NCBI RefSeq assembly: GCF_002157625.1
Contig: NZ_BDMM01000001.1
Span: 248,001 to 312,000, forward strand
DNA: 64,000 bases
DNA from: Brevundimonas sp. SH203
GTDB taxonomy: Bacteria > Pseudomonadota > Alphaproteobacteria > Caulobacterales > Caulobacteraceae
Direction of reading: 5' to 3'
Shown here: piece by piece, positions 27,017 to 37,416 of the stretch
Layout: each line of letters starts with the position of its first letter
Position numbering within the stretch: position 1 is the stretch's first letter
Position numbers and translations under genes: made by a program
Notes under the pieces: generated by a model
The model's input: only the letters and a program-made list of their open reading frames with translations
Told to the model about the DNA's origin: nothing
Database searches by the model: none

Positions 27017-27171
27017 ACCGACGACGACGACGCCGGTCGGCTCGGTTGATCGCCCATGCGCCGCACCGCCTCATAGCCGAGCAAGGCCGCGCCGACGAGG
27101 AGCATCACCCCGCCGGCGATCAACACCAGACGGACGTGCCGGTGCAGGTGATAGAGCAACTCGCCGATCAT
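27013..27171 (-). CDS. Small hypothetical single-TM membrane protein (52 residues)
   Basis: ORF of 52 codons plus stop, starting MIGELLYHLHRHVRLVLI and followed by a strong hydrophobic segment (about residues 16-36), then GYEAVRRMGDQPSR and a Ser-rich end. A GGGAC leader lies about eight bases before the ATG. The stop overlaps that of the acetyltransferase gene on the other strand. Codon use has the G/C third-position bias of its neighbours. No family recognised. Its existence rests on hydrophobic pattern, start context and codon bias, so confidence is moderate. Confidence 0.5.
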   Translation of the reverse strand: MIGELLYHLHRHVRLVLIAGGVMLLVGAALLGYEAVRRMGDQPSRPASSSSV

Positions 27172-27275
27172 CGACGGTCCCGCGACATTTCGGATCGTGC
27201 CAAATCGATCCGTTCCGGCCGTCTTAACGCAAAAGCCGCGCCTGACGGAGTCGCAGGTCCGTGAACGGTGTCAGG

Positions 27276-29051
<1,776 letters not shown>

Positions 29052-29492
29052 TTAACGGGCGGGCTGCTGCGCCGGGGCCTGAGCGGGATGGGCGGAGGCC
29101 GAAGGCAGGCTGGCTTCCAGATCGTCCAGCGACGGCGCCGCCGGTTTCGCCGGAGCGGCCGGCTGTTGCTGGGCGGGCTGTTGCGGCGCCTGCGTCTGGG
29201 GCGTGGTGGCCAGCGATCCGACGGCGTCGGCGTCGATGCCCGACACCGAGGCGCGGTCCATATTGCCGACCACGGTCAGCACGATGGTCAGGCCGAACAG
29301 CAGGGCCGCCAGAATCCAGGTGATCTGCGTCAGCAGATTGCCCGCGCCACGCGCCGTCATGAAGCCCGAAGGCCCGCCGCCCATGCCCAGGGCGCCGCCC
29401 TCTGACCGTTGAAGCAGCACCACCCCCGTCAGGGAGACGGCGACGATGATAATGGCGACGAGCAGAATGGTCTGGAGCATGGTGTCAATCAT
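29052..29492 (-). CDS. secG: Preprotein translocase subunit SecG
   Basis: Small SecYEG subunit that aids the SecA cycle. Two hydrophobic segments (about residues 5-25 and 54-75) flank the conserved cytoplasmic loop VVLLQRSEGGALGMGGGPSG, and FMTARGAGNLLTQITWILA follows, all diagnostic of SecG. At 146 residues it is longer than E. coli SecG because of a Gln/Pro/Ala-rich tail after about residue 92. Such tails are common in alphaproteobacteria and their role is unknown. It sits between tpiA (upstream, 68-base gap) and the terminator before pyrG, a common neighbourhood. Confidence 0.93.
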   Translation of the reverse strand: MIDTMLQTILLVAIIIVAVSLTGVVLLQRSEGGALGMGGGPSGFMTARGAGNLLTQITWILAALLFGLTIVLTVVGNMDRASVSGIDADAVGSLATTPQTQAPQQPAQQQPAAPAKPAAPSLDDLEASLPSASAHPAQAPAQQPAR

Positions 29493-29560
29493 GTGGGCGC
29501 GGACATGCGCCGATCAAGCGGCGGCCTCTATCATCGAAGCGCGCCGGGGGCAAACCGTCC

Positions 29561-30313
29561 TCAGACAGCCGCCTTCATGATCGGAATGAAATCGGCCGCC
29601 TTCAGCGAGGCGCCGCCCACCAGGGCCCCGCCCACCTCGGGCGTCGCCAGGATGTCGCGGGCGTTGTCGGGCTTGACCGAACCGCCATACAGGATCGGGG
29701 CTGTGCGCGCGCCCTGCCCCAACCGCTTGACGATGGCGGCGCGGACGGCCGCATGAACCTCGGCGATCTGCTCCAGCGTGGGCGTCAGCCCCGTGCCGAT
29801 CGCCCACACCGGCTCATAGGCCACGGCGAAGGGCCGTTCCGACAGGCTGTCGGGCAGCGAACCCTCGACCTGGGCCGAGACGACGGCGATCGCCTCGCCC
29901 GCCTCCCGCTGGGCCAGGGTCTCGCCGACGCAGACGATGGGTTCCAGACCCGCGGCGATGGCCGCCTCGACCTTGGCGGCGACCTCGGCGTCGGTCTCGC
30001 CGAACGCAGATCGGCGCTCGGAATGGCCCAGGATCACCAGGGTCGCGCCCGCATCCGCCAGCATCTCGGCCGAGACCGACCCGGTGAAGGCCCCCGACGG
30101 CTTGGCGTGGCAATCCTGCCCCCCGACCGCCGCCTCACCGTCCCTCAACACCGTCGCCATGCGGTCGATAAGCGTGGAGGGCGGACACAGGGCGACTCGG
30201 CAGGCGCCGTTCAGGGCCTTCGCGGCCTCGTCGATGGCCCGCGCCTGGTCCAGGGCGCCGCCCAGACCGTGCATCTTCCAATTGCCGACGATCATCTTCA
30301 CGGATTGTTTCAT
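29561..30313 (-). CDS. tpiA: Triosephosphate isomerase
   Basis: Interconverts dihydroxyacetone phosphate and glyceraldehyde 3-phosphate. Residues follow the TIM barrel: MIVGNWKMHG (catalytic Lys), VILGHSERRSAFGETD (catalytic His), VAYEPVWAIGTG (catalytic Glu), ILYGGSVKPDNA and GALVGGASLKAADF near the end. Length 250 is normal. I chose ATG 30313, with AGGCGG upstream and the conserved beginning; the frame continues to 30376 with no conserved residues. It is divergent from ppiD, 140 bases apart, so promoters for both probably lie there. Confidence 0.97.
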   Translation of the reverse strand: MKQSVKMIVGNWKMHGLGGALDQARAIDEAAKALNGACRVALCPPSTLIDRMATVLRDGEAAVGGQDCHAKPSGAFTGSVSAEMLADAGATLVILGHSERRSAFGETDAEVAAKVEAAIAAGLEPIVCVGETLAQREAGEAIAVVSAQVEGSLPDSLSERPFAVAYEPVWAIGTGLTPTLEQIAEVHAAVRAAIVKRLGQGARTAPILYGGSVKPDNARDILATPEVGGALVGGASLKAADFIPIMKAAV

Positions 30314-30453
30314 GGCCGCCTGTCTAGGGGGCGCAAACTCCGAAGCCAAGAGGCCGCGCCGCAATCTGGACATCATGCCGTCCTTGCGGCGGCCCGCCCG
30401 GCGCGACTATACGCGACAGCTGACGCCAATATTGGCCTGTCCCGGGTTTTCGA

Positions 30454-32361
30454 ATGCTCACCGCCTTCCGCGCCTTCTCTCGATCCAAATGGGCGGCCGC
30501 CCTGCTTGCCCTGATCGCGATCAGTTTCGTCATCGTCGGCGCGCGAATGGACGTCTTCTCGAACCTGGGGCCGAAACACGTGATCGACGCCGGCGAGCGT
30601 TCGATGAACGAGGCCGAGTTCAAGACCGCCTTCGACCAGGTGCGCGAGCGACTGCAGCAGCAGGTCGGTCGTCCCCTGACCAATCAGGATCTGGTCGCCG
30701 AAAACATCCACACCCGCTTCCTGACCGAGCAGACCGAACAGCTGGGCTTCCTGAACTGGGCCTGGAAGGCGGGCATCCGTCCGGGCCAGGAGCTGATCGT
30801 CAAACAAATCCGCAAGATCCCGGCCTTCTTCAACTCGGTCACGGGCCAGTTCGACCAGCAAGCCTATCAAGCCGCCCTGGCCCAGCAGAACCTGACCCCG
30901 GCCATGCTGGAGCAGGATCTACGCGACCAGTACGCCACCGAGCATTTCGGCGCCGCCGTCTTCGCCGGCGCCCGCGTGCCGCGCATCTACGGCGCCCTGC
31001 TGGCCGGATCGGCCCTGGAGACGCGCGACGGTCGCTGGTTCGAAGTGACCTCGGCCATGGCGGGCCAGGTTCCCGCCCCGACCGACGCCCAGCTGAACGC
31101 CTTCATCCAGGAGAACGCCGAACGTCTGCGCGCGCCCGAGTTCCGCATGGTCTCGGTCGTGCTGTTCACGCCCGACAACGCCGGAAACGCCCCGATCTCG
31201 GAAGACCGCATCCGCGAGCGTTTCGAGTTCAAGAAGGACACTCTGGGCAAGCCTGAGACCCGCACCTTCGTCACCCTGACGGCCCCGAACCGCGAAACGG
31301 CCCAGAAGATCGCCGCCGCCCTGCGCGCCGGTCAGTCGCCGGCCGATGTGGGGCGCGCGAACAATATCGCGCCCGCCAGCTTCGACGCCACGCCGCGCGC
31401 CGCCATAGGCGACGCCGCCACGGCCGGCGCCGTCTTCGGCCTGCAGGCCAATCAGGTGTCCGATCCCGTCCAGGCCGGCGTCGGTTTCGCCGTCGCCAAG
31501 GTCACGGCCATCCAGCCCGCCGCCCCAGCCTCGCTGGACAGCGCCCGTCAGGAGTTGATCCAGGAACTGCGCGCCGAGGACGTGAAGACCCAGACCTACG
31601 CCAAGGTCGAGAAATACGAAGCCGCCCGCACCGCCGGCAAATCCCTGGCCGACGCCGCGCGTGAGGCCGGCGGCCGCGTGGTCGACCTGCCGCCCTTCAC
31701 CAAGGACGGCAAGCTGCCGAACGGTCAGGCGCTGAACGCCCCGCCGCAAATCTTCGAGACGGCCTGGAGCCTGTCGAAGGGCGGCGAGAGCGATGTGGTG
31801 GACGCCGGCCAGGGCCAGTATTTCGCCATCCGCGTCAACGACATCCGACCCTCGGCCCTGCCGACCCTGGCCGAAGTCCGCGCGCCCCTGGCTGAACAGT
31901 GGGTCCAGCGCGAAACCATGCGCCGCCTGTCGACCAAGGCCGAGGAACTGACCGCCCGCGTCCGCAAAGGCGAGGACATCGCCGCCGTCGCCCGCTCGGT
32001 GAACGCGCCCCTGACCGTCCGCACCGGCGTCGTCCGCAACCAGACCACCCAGCAGTCGCTGGGTCAGGGCGTGCTGCAGGGTCTGTTCGGCCAGTCGAAG
32101 GGCCAGGCCTTCTCGCAGCCGTCGTCCCAGACCGCCTACGTCGTCGGCCGCGTGGACAACATACATGCCGCCGATCCGGCCGCCGCCGGGCCGCTGGCCG
32201 AACAGGTTCGTCCGCGTCTGACCCAGGAACTGGTTCAGGCCATGGTGCAGTCGTCCTTCACCGCCGGCGCCCAGCGCTCCAAGGCCAAGAACGACCCGGC
32301 CCAGGCGCTGTCGGCGCTGGGCCTGTCGGCCGACGCCAAGCCCGCCGCCCCGGCGCAATGA
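30454..32361 (+). CDS. ppiD: Peptidylprolyl isomerase / SurA-like chaperone, PpiD type
   Basis: Inner-membrane-anchored periplasmic folding factor. One N-terminal hydrophobic segment (about residues 12-30, AAALLALIAISFVIVGARMD) precedes a SurA_N_3-like chaperone region (GERSMNEAEFKTAFDQVRER and following). A parvulin-like region lies around residues 235-345 (DTLGKPETRTFVTL, ETAQKIAAALRAGQSPADV), and a second helical part follows. 635 residues fits PpiD (623 in E. coli). The parvulin signature is weak, so isomerase activity may be low. It ends with an ATGA overlap into trpE, an arrangement I recall from other alphaproteobacteria. Confidence 0.87.
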   Translation: MLTAFRAFSRSKWAAALLALIAISFVIVGARMDVFSNLGPKHVIDAGERSMNEAEFKTAFDQVRERLQQQVGRPLTNQDLVAENIHTRFLTEQTEQLGFLNWAWKAGIRPGQELIVKQIRKIPAFFNSVTGQFDQQAYQAALAQQNLTPAMLEQDLRDQYATEHFGAAVFAGARVPRIYGALLAGSALETRDGRWFEVTSAMAGQVPAPTDAQLNAFIQENAERLRAPEFRMVSVVLFTPDNAGNAPISEDRIRERFEFKKDTLGKPETRTFVTLTAPNRETAQKIAAALRAGQSPADVGRANNIAPASFDATPRAAIGDAATAGAVFGLQANQVSDPVQAGVGFAVAKVTAIQPAAPASLDSARQELIQELRAEDVKTQTYAKVEKYEAARTAGKSLADAAREAGGRVVDLPPFTKDGKLPNGQALNAPPQIFETAWSLSKGGESDVVDAGQGQYFAIRVNDIRPSALPTLAEVRAPLAEQWVQRETMRRLSTKAEELTARVRKGEDIAAVARSVNAPLTVRTGVVRNQTTQQSLGQGVLQGLFGQSKGQAFSQPSSQTAYVVGRVDNIHAADPAAAGPLAEQVRPRLTQELVQAMVQSSFTAGAQRSKAKNDPAQALSALGLSADAKPAAPAQ

Positions 32362-33878
32362 CGACGGCGACGACACCCGCCGCCGCCGATTTCGACGCCT
32401 TCGCCGCCGGTCTTCGGGCCGGTCGGCCGCAGGTGATCGTGCGCCGGATCATCGACGATCTGGAAACGCCGGTTTCGGCCTATCTGAAGCTGGGCCTGAA
32501 CCGTCCCTACGCCTGTCTGCTGGAATCGGTGGAAGGCGGCGCGGTCAACGGGCGATACTCGATCCTGACGCTGGACCCCGACGTGGTCTGGCGCTGCCGG
32601 GCGAACGCGGCGGAACTGGCGCGCGGGCCAGCCATCGAGCAAGGCGTGTTCACGCCCGAGGACCAGCCGGCGCTTCAATCGCTGCGCGCCCTGATCGCCG
32701 CCTCGCGCTTCGACCTGCCCGACGATCTGCCCCCCATGGCGGCCGGGCTGTTCGGCGTGTTCGGCTATGACATGGTGCGGCTGCTGGAGCCGTTGGGCCC
32801 GCCCAATCCCGATCCGCTGGACCTGCCGGACGCGGTGCTGACCCGCCCGTCCCTGGTCGCCATCTTCGATTCGGTGCGTCACGAGATCGTTCTGATCTCC
32901 GCCGCCTATCCCGACGCCGGACTGGAAGCCGGCTCCGCCCATGAGGCGGCGGTCGCACGGCTCGACGCCTTCGAGGCCGCCTTGCGCGATCCCCTGCCGG
33001 TCCGCGCCGCGCCGCAGGAAACGGCGGCGCCCGCCTTCGCCTCCCCGGTGGACGAAGACCGCTTTGGCGAGATGGTGGCCCGCGCCAAGGACTATATCTC
33101 CGCCGGAGACATCTTCCAGGTGGTTCTAAGCCACCGATTCTCCGCCCCCTGGTCGGACGATCCCTTCGCCTTCTATCGCTCGCTGCGTCGCCAAAACCCG
33201 TCGCCCTATCTGTTTTATCTGAACTTCGACGGCTTCCAACTGGCGGGGTCCAGCCCGGAAATCCTGGTCCGGCTGAAGGACGGCGAGGTGACCATTCGCC
33301 CGCTGGCCGGCACCCGCGCCCGCGGCGAGACGCCCGAGGCGGACAAGGCGCTGGAGATCGAGCTGCTGGCCGATCCAAAGGAGCGGGCCGAGCATCTGAT
33401 GCTGCTGGACCTGGGCCGCAACGATGTGGGCCGGGTGGCGGCGCCGGGCACGGTCGAGGTGACGGAAAGCTTCGTCGTCGAACGCTACAGCCAGGTCATG
33501 CACATCGTCTCGAACGTGCGGGGCAAGGCCGATCCCCGGCTCGACGCCGTCGACACCCTGCTGGCGGCCCTGCCCGCCGGCACCCTGTCGGGCGCGCCCA
33601 AGGTTCGCGCGATGGAGATCATCGACGAGCTGGAAAGCGAAAAGCGCGGCATCGGTTACGGCGGAGGCGTCGGCTATATCTCGGCGGGGGGCGAGGCGGA
33701 CATCTGCATCACCCTGCGCACCGCCCTGTTCGCGGACGACCGCATCTTCGTTCAGGCCGGGGCCGGCGTGGTCGCCGACAGCGACCCGGCCGCCGAATAC
33801 GCCGAAACCCGGCACAAGGCGCGGGCGCCGATGCGTGCGGCCGAGGAAGCCTGGCGCTTTCGCACCGGCAATCGCTAG
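32358..33878 (+). CDS. trpE: Anthranilate synthase component I
   Basis: Converts chorismate to anthranilate with TrpG-supplied ammonia, the first tryptophan step. The N-terminal part (Anth_synt_I_N) includes YLKLGLNRPYACLLESVEG and GRYSILTLDPD. The chorismate-binding C-terminal part shows DIFQVVLSHRFSAPW, RQNPSPYLFYLNFDGFQLAG, IRPLAGTRARGETPEAD, DLGRNDVGRVA, FVVERYSQVMHIVSNVRG and GAPKVRAMEIIDELE. 506 residues. The ATG at 32358 overlaps the ppiD TGA; a longer in-frame extension inside ppiD is discarded. No leader peptide or attenuator precedes it because of the overlap. Confidence 0.97.
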   Translation: MTTATTPAAADFDAFAAGLRAGRPQVIVRRIIDDLETPVSAYLKLGLNRPYACLLESVEGGAVNGRYSILTLDPDVVWRCRANAAELARGPAIEQGVFTPEDQPALQSLRALIAASRFDLPDDLPPMAAGLFGVFGYDMVRLLEPLGPPNPDPLDLPDAVLTRPSLVAIFDSVRHEIVLISAAYPDAGLEAGSAHEAAVARLDAFEAALRDPLPVRAAPQETAAPAFASPVDEDRFGEMVARAKDYISAGDIFQVVLSHRFSAPWSDDPFAFYRSLRRQNPSPYLFYLNFDGFQLAGSSPEILVRLKDGEVTIRPLAGTRARGETPEADKALEIELLADPKERAEHLMLLDLGRNDVGRVAAPGTVEVTESFVVERYSQVMHIVSNVRGKADPRLDAVDTLLAALPAGTLSGAPKVRAMEIIDELESEKRGIGYGGGVGYISAGGEADICITLRTALFADDRIFVQAGAGVVADSDPAAEYAETRHKARAPMRAAEEAWRFRTGNR

Positions 33879-34075
33879 CGGGTCAGCGTCGACGGATCGT
33901 TGAACTGAACGCCCGGGCCGACGATGACCACCCCGGCCATCAGCACCGCCGCCGTCGCCGCAAGGGCGGCGGCGCCCAGGGCTGCAGCCGCGCTCGGGCG
34001 AGTTTCGACCATGACCAACTGCGCCTTTGCGGCAGCGATCTTGGCGGCGATGTCTTTTTCGGCGGTCAGTTTCAC
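33875..34075 (-). CDS. Small hypothetical membrane protein (66 residues) opposite the trp genes
   Basis: GTG-started ORF with AGGA eight bases upstream. The product begins with a charged helix (KLTAEKDIAAKIAAAKAQ), then has a long hydrophobic segment rich in Ala/Val (about residues 28-52), then a short polar tail. It probably spans the inner membrane once. It fills the gap between trpE and trpG on the opposite strand and overlaps the trpE end by four bases. No family recognised. The interruption of a trp operon by an antisense gene is unusual enough to support a real gene, but it could still be chance. Confidence 0.5.
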   Translation of the reverse strand: MKLTAEKDIAAKIAAAKAQLVMVETRPSAAAALGAAALAATAAVLMAGVVIVGPGVQFNDPSTLTR

Positions 34076-34163
34076 GCCCGCATCCTGCGTTCGCGCGGGT
34101 TAAAATGCGCTTTACCGCCGCGCCGGCTTGGCGCGGAGGCGCGTCGCGCCTAGAAGCCAAGGC

Positions 34164-34754
34164 ATGATCCTCGTCGTCGATAACTACGACAGCTTCACCT
34201 ACAACCTCGTCCACTACCTCGCGGAGTTGGGCGCGCCGACGCATGTGGTGCGCAACGACGACCTGACGGTGGACCAGGCGTGGGCGCTGAACCCCGCCGC
34301 CGTCCTGCTGTCGCCCGGCCCCTGCGCGCCGGACCAGGCCGGCATCTGCCTGTCCCTGATCGAGACGGCGCCGGCCGCCATGCCGATCCTGGGCGTCTGC
34401 CTGGGCCATCAGGCCATCGGTCAAGCATTCGGCGGCGAAGTGATCCGCGCCAAGACCCTGATGCATGGCAAGACCTCGCCGATCCTGCACGAGGGTCACA
34501 GCGTCTTCGCCGGCCTGCCCTCGCCCTTCACCGCAACCCGCTATCATTCGCTGGCCGTCAGGCGCGAGACCCTGCCTGCGGACCTGGAAGTCACCGCCTG
34601 GACCGCCGACGGCGAGATCATGGGTCTTCGGCACCGCAGCCGCCCGATCCACGGCGTGCAGTTCCACCCGGAATCGATCGCCACCGAACACGGCCACGAC
34701 ATGCTGGCCAACTTCCTCGACATCGCCGGCGTGAAGCGCCTCGCGGCCGCCTGA
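34164..34754 (+). CDS. trpG: Anthranilate synthase component II (glutamine amidotransferase)
   Basis: Supplies ammonia from glutamine to TrpE. Class I amidotransferase with [18 protein letters not shown] at the N-terminus, [15 protein letters not shown], nucleophile Cys79 in [15 protein letters not shown], the [11 protein letters not shown] loop, and the His/Glu pair in [14 protein letters not shown]. 196 residues. ATG 34164 gives the conserved beginning; an in-frame upstream start at 34128 adds 12 basic residues. The gene starts a new plus-strand block trpG-trpD-trpC, which needs its own promoter in 33879-34163. Could also serve 4-aminobenzoate synthesis (PabA role), as in many bacteria with one such subunit. 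Confidence 0.96.
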   Translation: MILVVDNYDSFTYNLVHYLAELGAPTHVVRNDDLTVDQAWALNPAAVLLSPGPCAPDQAGICLSLIETAPAAMPILGVCLGHQAIGQAFGGEVIRAKTLMHGKTSPILHEGHSVFAGLPSPFTATRYHSLAVRRETLPADLEVTAWTADGEIMGLRHRSRPIHGVQFHPESIATEHGHDMLANFLDIAGVKRLAAA

Positions 34755-34756
34755 TC

Positions 34757-35794
34757 GTGGCGGAAGGGTTCAAGCCGATCCTGGCCCGGCTGGTCGAGGG
34801 CCAGCCGCTGACGTCGGAACAGGCGCACGACTTCTTCGCCGCCTGCCTGCGGGGCGAGCCGACGTCGTCCCAGGTCGCCGCCGCCGTCACCGCCATGCGG
34901 ATGCGCGGGGAGACGGTGGACGAGATCGCCGCCTTCGCCGCCGCCATGCGCGAGGCGGCCCTGACGCTGGACCATCCGCACGAGGTCATCGACACCTGCG
35001 GCACCGGCGGCGACGGCCAGCACACCTACAACATCTCCACCGCCGCCGCCCTGGTGCTGGCCGGAGCCGGGCTGAAGGTCGCCAAGCATGGCAATCGGGC
35101 GATGTCTTCGAAATCAGGCTCTTCGGACGTTCTGTCGATCCTGGGCGTCAACCTGATGGCGGATCGGGCGCAGCAGCGGCGCGCGCTGGACGAGGCCGGT
35201 ATCTGCTTTCTGTTCGCGCCCGCCTATCACGGGGCCATGCGTCACGTCGGCCCAGTGCGGGCCGAGATCGGTTTTCGCACCGTATTCAATCTTCTGGGGC
35301 CGCTTTCGAACCCGGCGTCTGCAAGACGTCAGGTGATGGGCGTCTATGATCCCCGTCTGCTGGAGCCGCTGGCCCAGGTGTTGGGACGGCTGGGCGCTAC
35401 GCGCGCCTGGACGGTCCACGGCCAGGGTCTGGACGAACTGGCGACCTCCGGCCCGACAGACGTGGCCGAATGGAAGGACGGGGCGATCCGACGTTTTCAG
35501 GTCACGCCCGAAGACGCCGGCCTGCCGCGCAGCCCCATCGACGCCATTCGCGGCGGCGACGCGGAAGAGAACGCCGAGGCTCTGCGCGCCTTGCTGGCGG
35601 GCCAGAACGGCCCCTATCGCGACATCGTCCTGCTGAACGCCGCCGCCGCCTTGGTCGTGGCCGACAAGGCGGCCGATCTGGCCGAAGGCGCCGCCCTCGC
35701 CGCCGCCGCCATCGACGACGGCCGGGCCGCCGAGGCGTTGGATCGTCTGGCCCGCATCACCACCACTCCGCTGGACCCCGAAGCCGACGCATGA
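34757..35794 (+). CDS. trpD: Anthranilate phosphoribosyltransferase
   Basis: Transfers phosphoribose from PRPP to anthranilate. Landmarks: the N-terminal helical domain with [17 protein letters not shown], the PRPP loop [17 protein letters not shown] (about residue 77), [20 protein letters not shown], and [19 protein letters not shown]. 345 residues. Start is GTG at 34757, two bases after the trpG stop, with no good ribosome binding site, so coupling to trpG translation is likely. It overlaps trpC by four bases. Confidence 0.96.
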   Translation: MAEGFKPILARLVEGQPLTSEQAHDFFAACLRGEPTSSQVAAAVTAMRMRGETVDEIAAFAAAMREAALTLDHPHEVIDTCGTGGDGQHTYNISTAAALVLAGAGLKVAKHGNRAMSSKSGSSDVLSILGVNLMADRAQQRRALDEAGICFLFAPAYHGAMRHVGPVRAEIGFRTVFNLLGPLSNPASARRQVMGVYDPRLLEPLAQVLGRLGATRAWTVHGQGLDELATSGPTDVAEWKDGAIRRFQVTPEDAGLPRSPIDAIRGGDAEENAEALRALLAGQNGPYRDIVLLNAAAALVVADKAADLAEGAALAAAAIDDGRAAEALDRLARITTTPLDPEADA

Positions 35795-36585
35795 CCGACG
35801 TTCTCGACCGCATCGCCGCCTATAAGCGCGAGGATGTCGCCGCCCGAAAGACGGCCACGTCCCAGGACGCGATCGAGGCTCTGGCCAAGGCCGCCTCGGC
35901 GCCGCGCGGCTTTCGCGCCGCGCTGGAGCGGGTCGGCGAGGAAACCGGCCGCCCCGCCCTGATCGCCGAGATCAAGAAGGCCAGCCCGTCCAAGGGTCTG
36001 ATTCGCCCCGATTTCGATCCGCCCGCCCTGGCCCGCGCCTATCAGGCCGGCGGCGCCGCCTGTCTTTCGGTGCTGACCGACGGTCCCAGCTTCCAGGGCG
36101 ACGACGCCTATCTGGCCGCCGCGCGCGACGCCGTCGTCCTGCCCTGCCTGCGCAAGGATTTCCTGGTCGATCCGTGGCAGGTGGCCGAAAGCCGCGCCCT
36201 CGGCGCCGACTGCATCCTGGTCATCCTGGCCATGATCGACGACGCGCTGGCGGCCGAACTGCTGGCGGAGGCCGAACGGTTCGGCATGGACGCCCTGATC
36301 GAGACGCACGACGAAAACGAAATGGCCCGCGCCTGCGCCCTAGGCGGCGATCTGGTGGGGGTCAACAACCGTTCGCTGCGGACGTTCGAGGTCGATCTGG
36401 AAGTGACCGAGCGTCTGTCGATGCTCAGCCCCGTGCGCGCCCTGCTGGTCGCGGAAAGCGGCATCTTCACGCCGGACGACGTCGCGCGCGTTTCCGCCGC
36501 CCACGCCCAGGCGATACTGGTCGGCGAAAGCCTGATGCGTCAGGCCGACGTCGAGGCGGCGACGCGGACCCTGCTGGCGGCCTGA
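35791..36585 (+). CDS. trpC: Indole-3-glycerol phosphate synthase
   Basis: Cyclises CdRP to indole-3-glycerol phosphate. TIM barrel with [13 protein letters not shown] at the start, catalytic Lys region [63 protein letters not shown] and [15 protein letters not shown]. 264 residues; stand-alone (no fused TrpF). Overlaps trpD as ATGA. trpF, trpB and trpA are not in the window and are probably a separate locus. After it comes lexA with a 132-base gap. Confidence 0.97.
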   Translation: MTDVLDRIAAYKREDVAARKTATSQDAIEALAKAASAPRGFRAALERVGEETGRPALIAEIKKASPSKGLIRPDFDPPALARAYQAGGAACLSVLTDGPSFQGDDAYLAAARDAVVLPCLRKDFLVDPWQVAESRALGADCILVILAMIDDALAAELLAEAERFGMDALIETHDENEMARACALGGDLVGVNNRSLRTFEVDLEVTERLSMLSPVRALLVAESGIFTPDDVARVSAAHAQAILVGESLMRQADVEAATRTLLAA

Positions 36586-36631
36586 AGCGCGCCCCTTCCG
36601 GTCAAACGGACGGTCGAGCGAAGCCGTTAAG

Positions 36632-36660
36632 TTGACATTAGGAAGGAACACTTACAGAAC
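36632..36660 (+). promoter_or_regulatory. lexA promoter with upstream SOS box (reverse orientation)
   Basis: A perfect -35 TTGACA at 36632-36637, a 17-base spacer and CAGAAC at 36655-36660 as a weak -10. The sequence GAAC-N7-GAAC at 36646-36660 is the exact reverse complement of the alphaproteobacterial LexA box GTTC-N7-GTTC and covers the spacer end and -10, so LexA bound here should block polymerase. TTAA-N7-TTAG at 36627-36641 overlaps the -35 and is one base from a CtrA consensus. Confidence 0.8.
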
Positions 36661-36669
36661 ATCGTCAAT

Positions 36670-36684
36670 GTTCACGGCCCGTTC
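36670..36684 (+). promoter_or_regulatory. Second SOS box upstream of lexA
   Basis: Perfect GTTC-N7-GTTC, 9 bases downstream of the first box and 33 bases before the lexA ATG. A GATTC (possible CcrM GANTC methylation site) follows at 36686-36690. Two boxes imply tight autoregulation. Confidence 0.82.
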
Positions 36685-36717
36685 CGATTCTGCGGAGGGG
36701 CGCTTGAGGGCTTGGCG

Positions 36718-37416
36718 ATGCTCACGCGCAAACAGCACGAACTGCTGATGTTCATCCACGAACGGATTCAGGAGACGGGCGTCTCCCCTTCGTTCGACGA
36801 GATGAAGGAGGCGCTGGACCTGGCCTCCAAGTCGGGTATCCACCGGCTTATCACGGCGCTGGAGGAGCGGGGCTTCATCCGTCGTCTGGCCCACCGGGCG
36901 CGCGCTCTGGAAGTGACCAAATTGCCCGAACAGGCGACTGCCGGCGCGCCGCGCGGCCGGGCCGGGTTCAAGCCCGACGTCATCGAAGGCGGCGCACCCG
37001 CACGCGAGGCCGCGCCCATGGCCGCCAACGACACGCGCGAACTGCCGCTTCTGGGCAAGATCGCCGCCGGCACCCCCATCGCCGCCATCCAGCACGAGCA
37101 GGAGCGTCTTCCCGTGCCGGAATCCATGCTCGGCAAGGGCGATCACTACGTCCTGGAAATCGAGGGCGATTCGATGATCGAGGCGGGCATATTGAACGGC
37201 GATCTGGTCGTGATCCGCCGGGGCGACACTGCGACGAACGGCGAGATCGTGGTGGCCCTGGTCGAGGGCGAGGAAGCCACCCTGAAACGCCTGCGTCGCA
37301 AGGGCGGCTCCATCGCGCTGGAACCCGCCAATCGCAACTACGAGACCCGCATTTTCGGCCCCGATCAGGTCGAGGTTCAGGGCAAGCTGGTCGGTCTCAT
37401 GCGCCGCTATCACTGA
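36718..37416 (+). CDS. lexA: LexA repressor, SOS response
   Basis: Represses DNA-damage genes and self-cleaves when stimulated by RecA filaments. N-terminal winged helix-turn-helix (about residues 1-65, with [20 protein letters not shown] and [17 protein letters not shown]). A linker of about 40 residues, longer than in E. coli, leads to the cleavage site [10 protein letters not shown] (Ala117-Gly118). The S24 peptidase domain has the catalytic Ser152 in [10 protein letters not shown] and Lys190 in ATLKRL. I chose ATG 36718 with GAGGG seven bases upstream. Preceded by two SOS boxes. The stop overlaps the end of the convergent comEC gene by 20 bases. Confidence 0.97.
   Translation: MLTRKQHELLMFIHERIQETGVSPSFDEMKEALDLASKSGIHRLITALEERGFIRRLAHRARALEVTKLPEQATAGAPRGRAGFKPDVIEGGAPAREAAPMAANDTRELPLLGKIAAGTPIAAIQHEQERLPVPESMLGKGDHYVLEIEGDSMIEAGILNGDLVVIRRGDTATNGEIVVALVEGEEATLKRLRRKGGSIALEPANRNYETRIFGPDQVEVQGKLVGLMRRYH

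Noticed and set aside
27200..27275. Possible terminator after pyrG (CCTGAC ... GTCAGG)
   Set aside because: Only six pairs with a loop of over 20 bases and no U-run directly after it.
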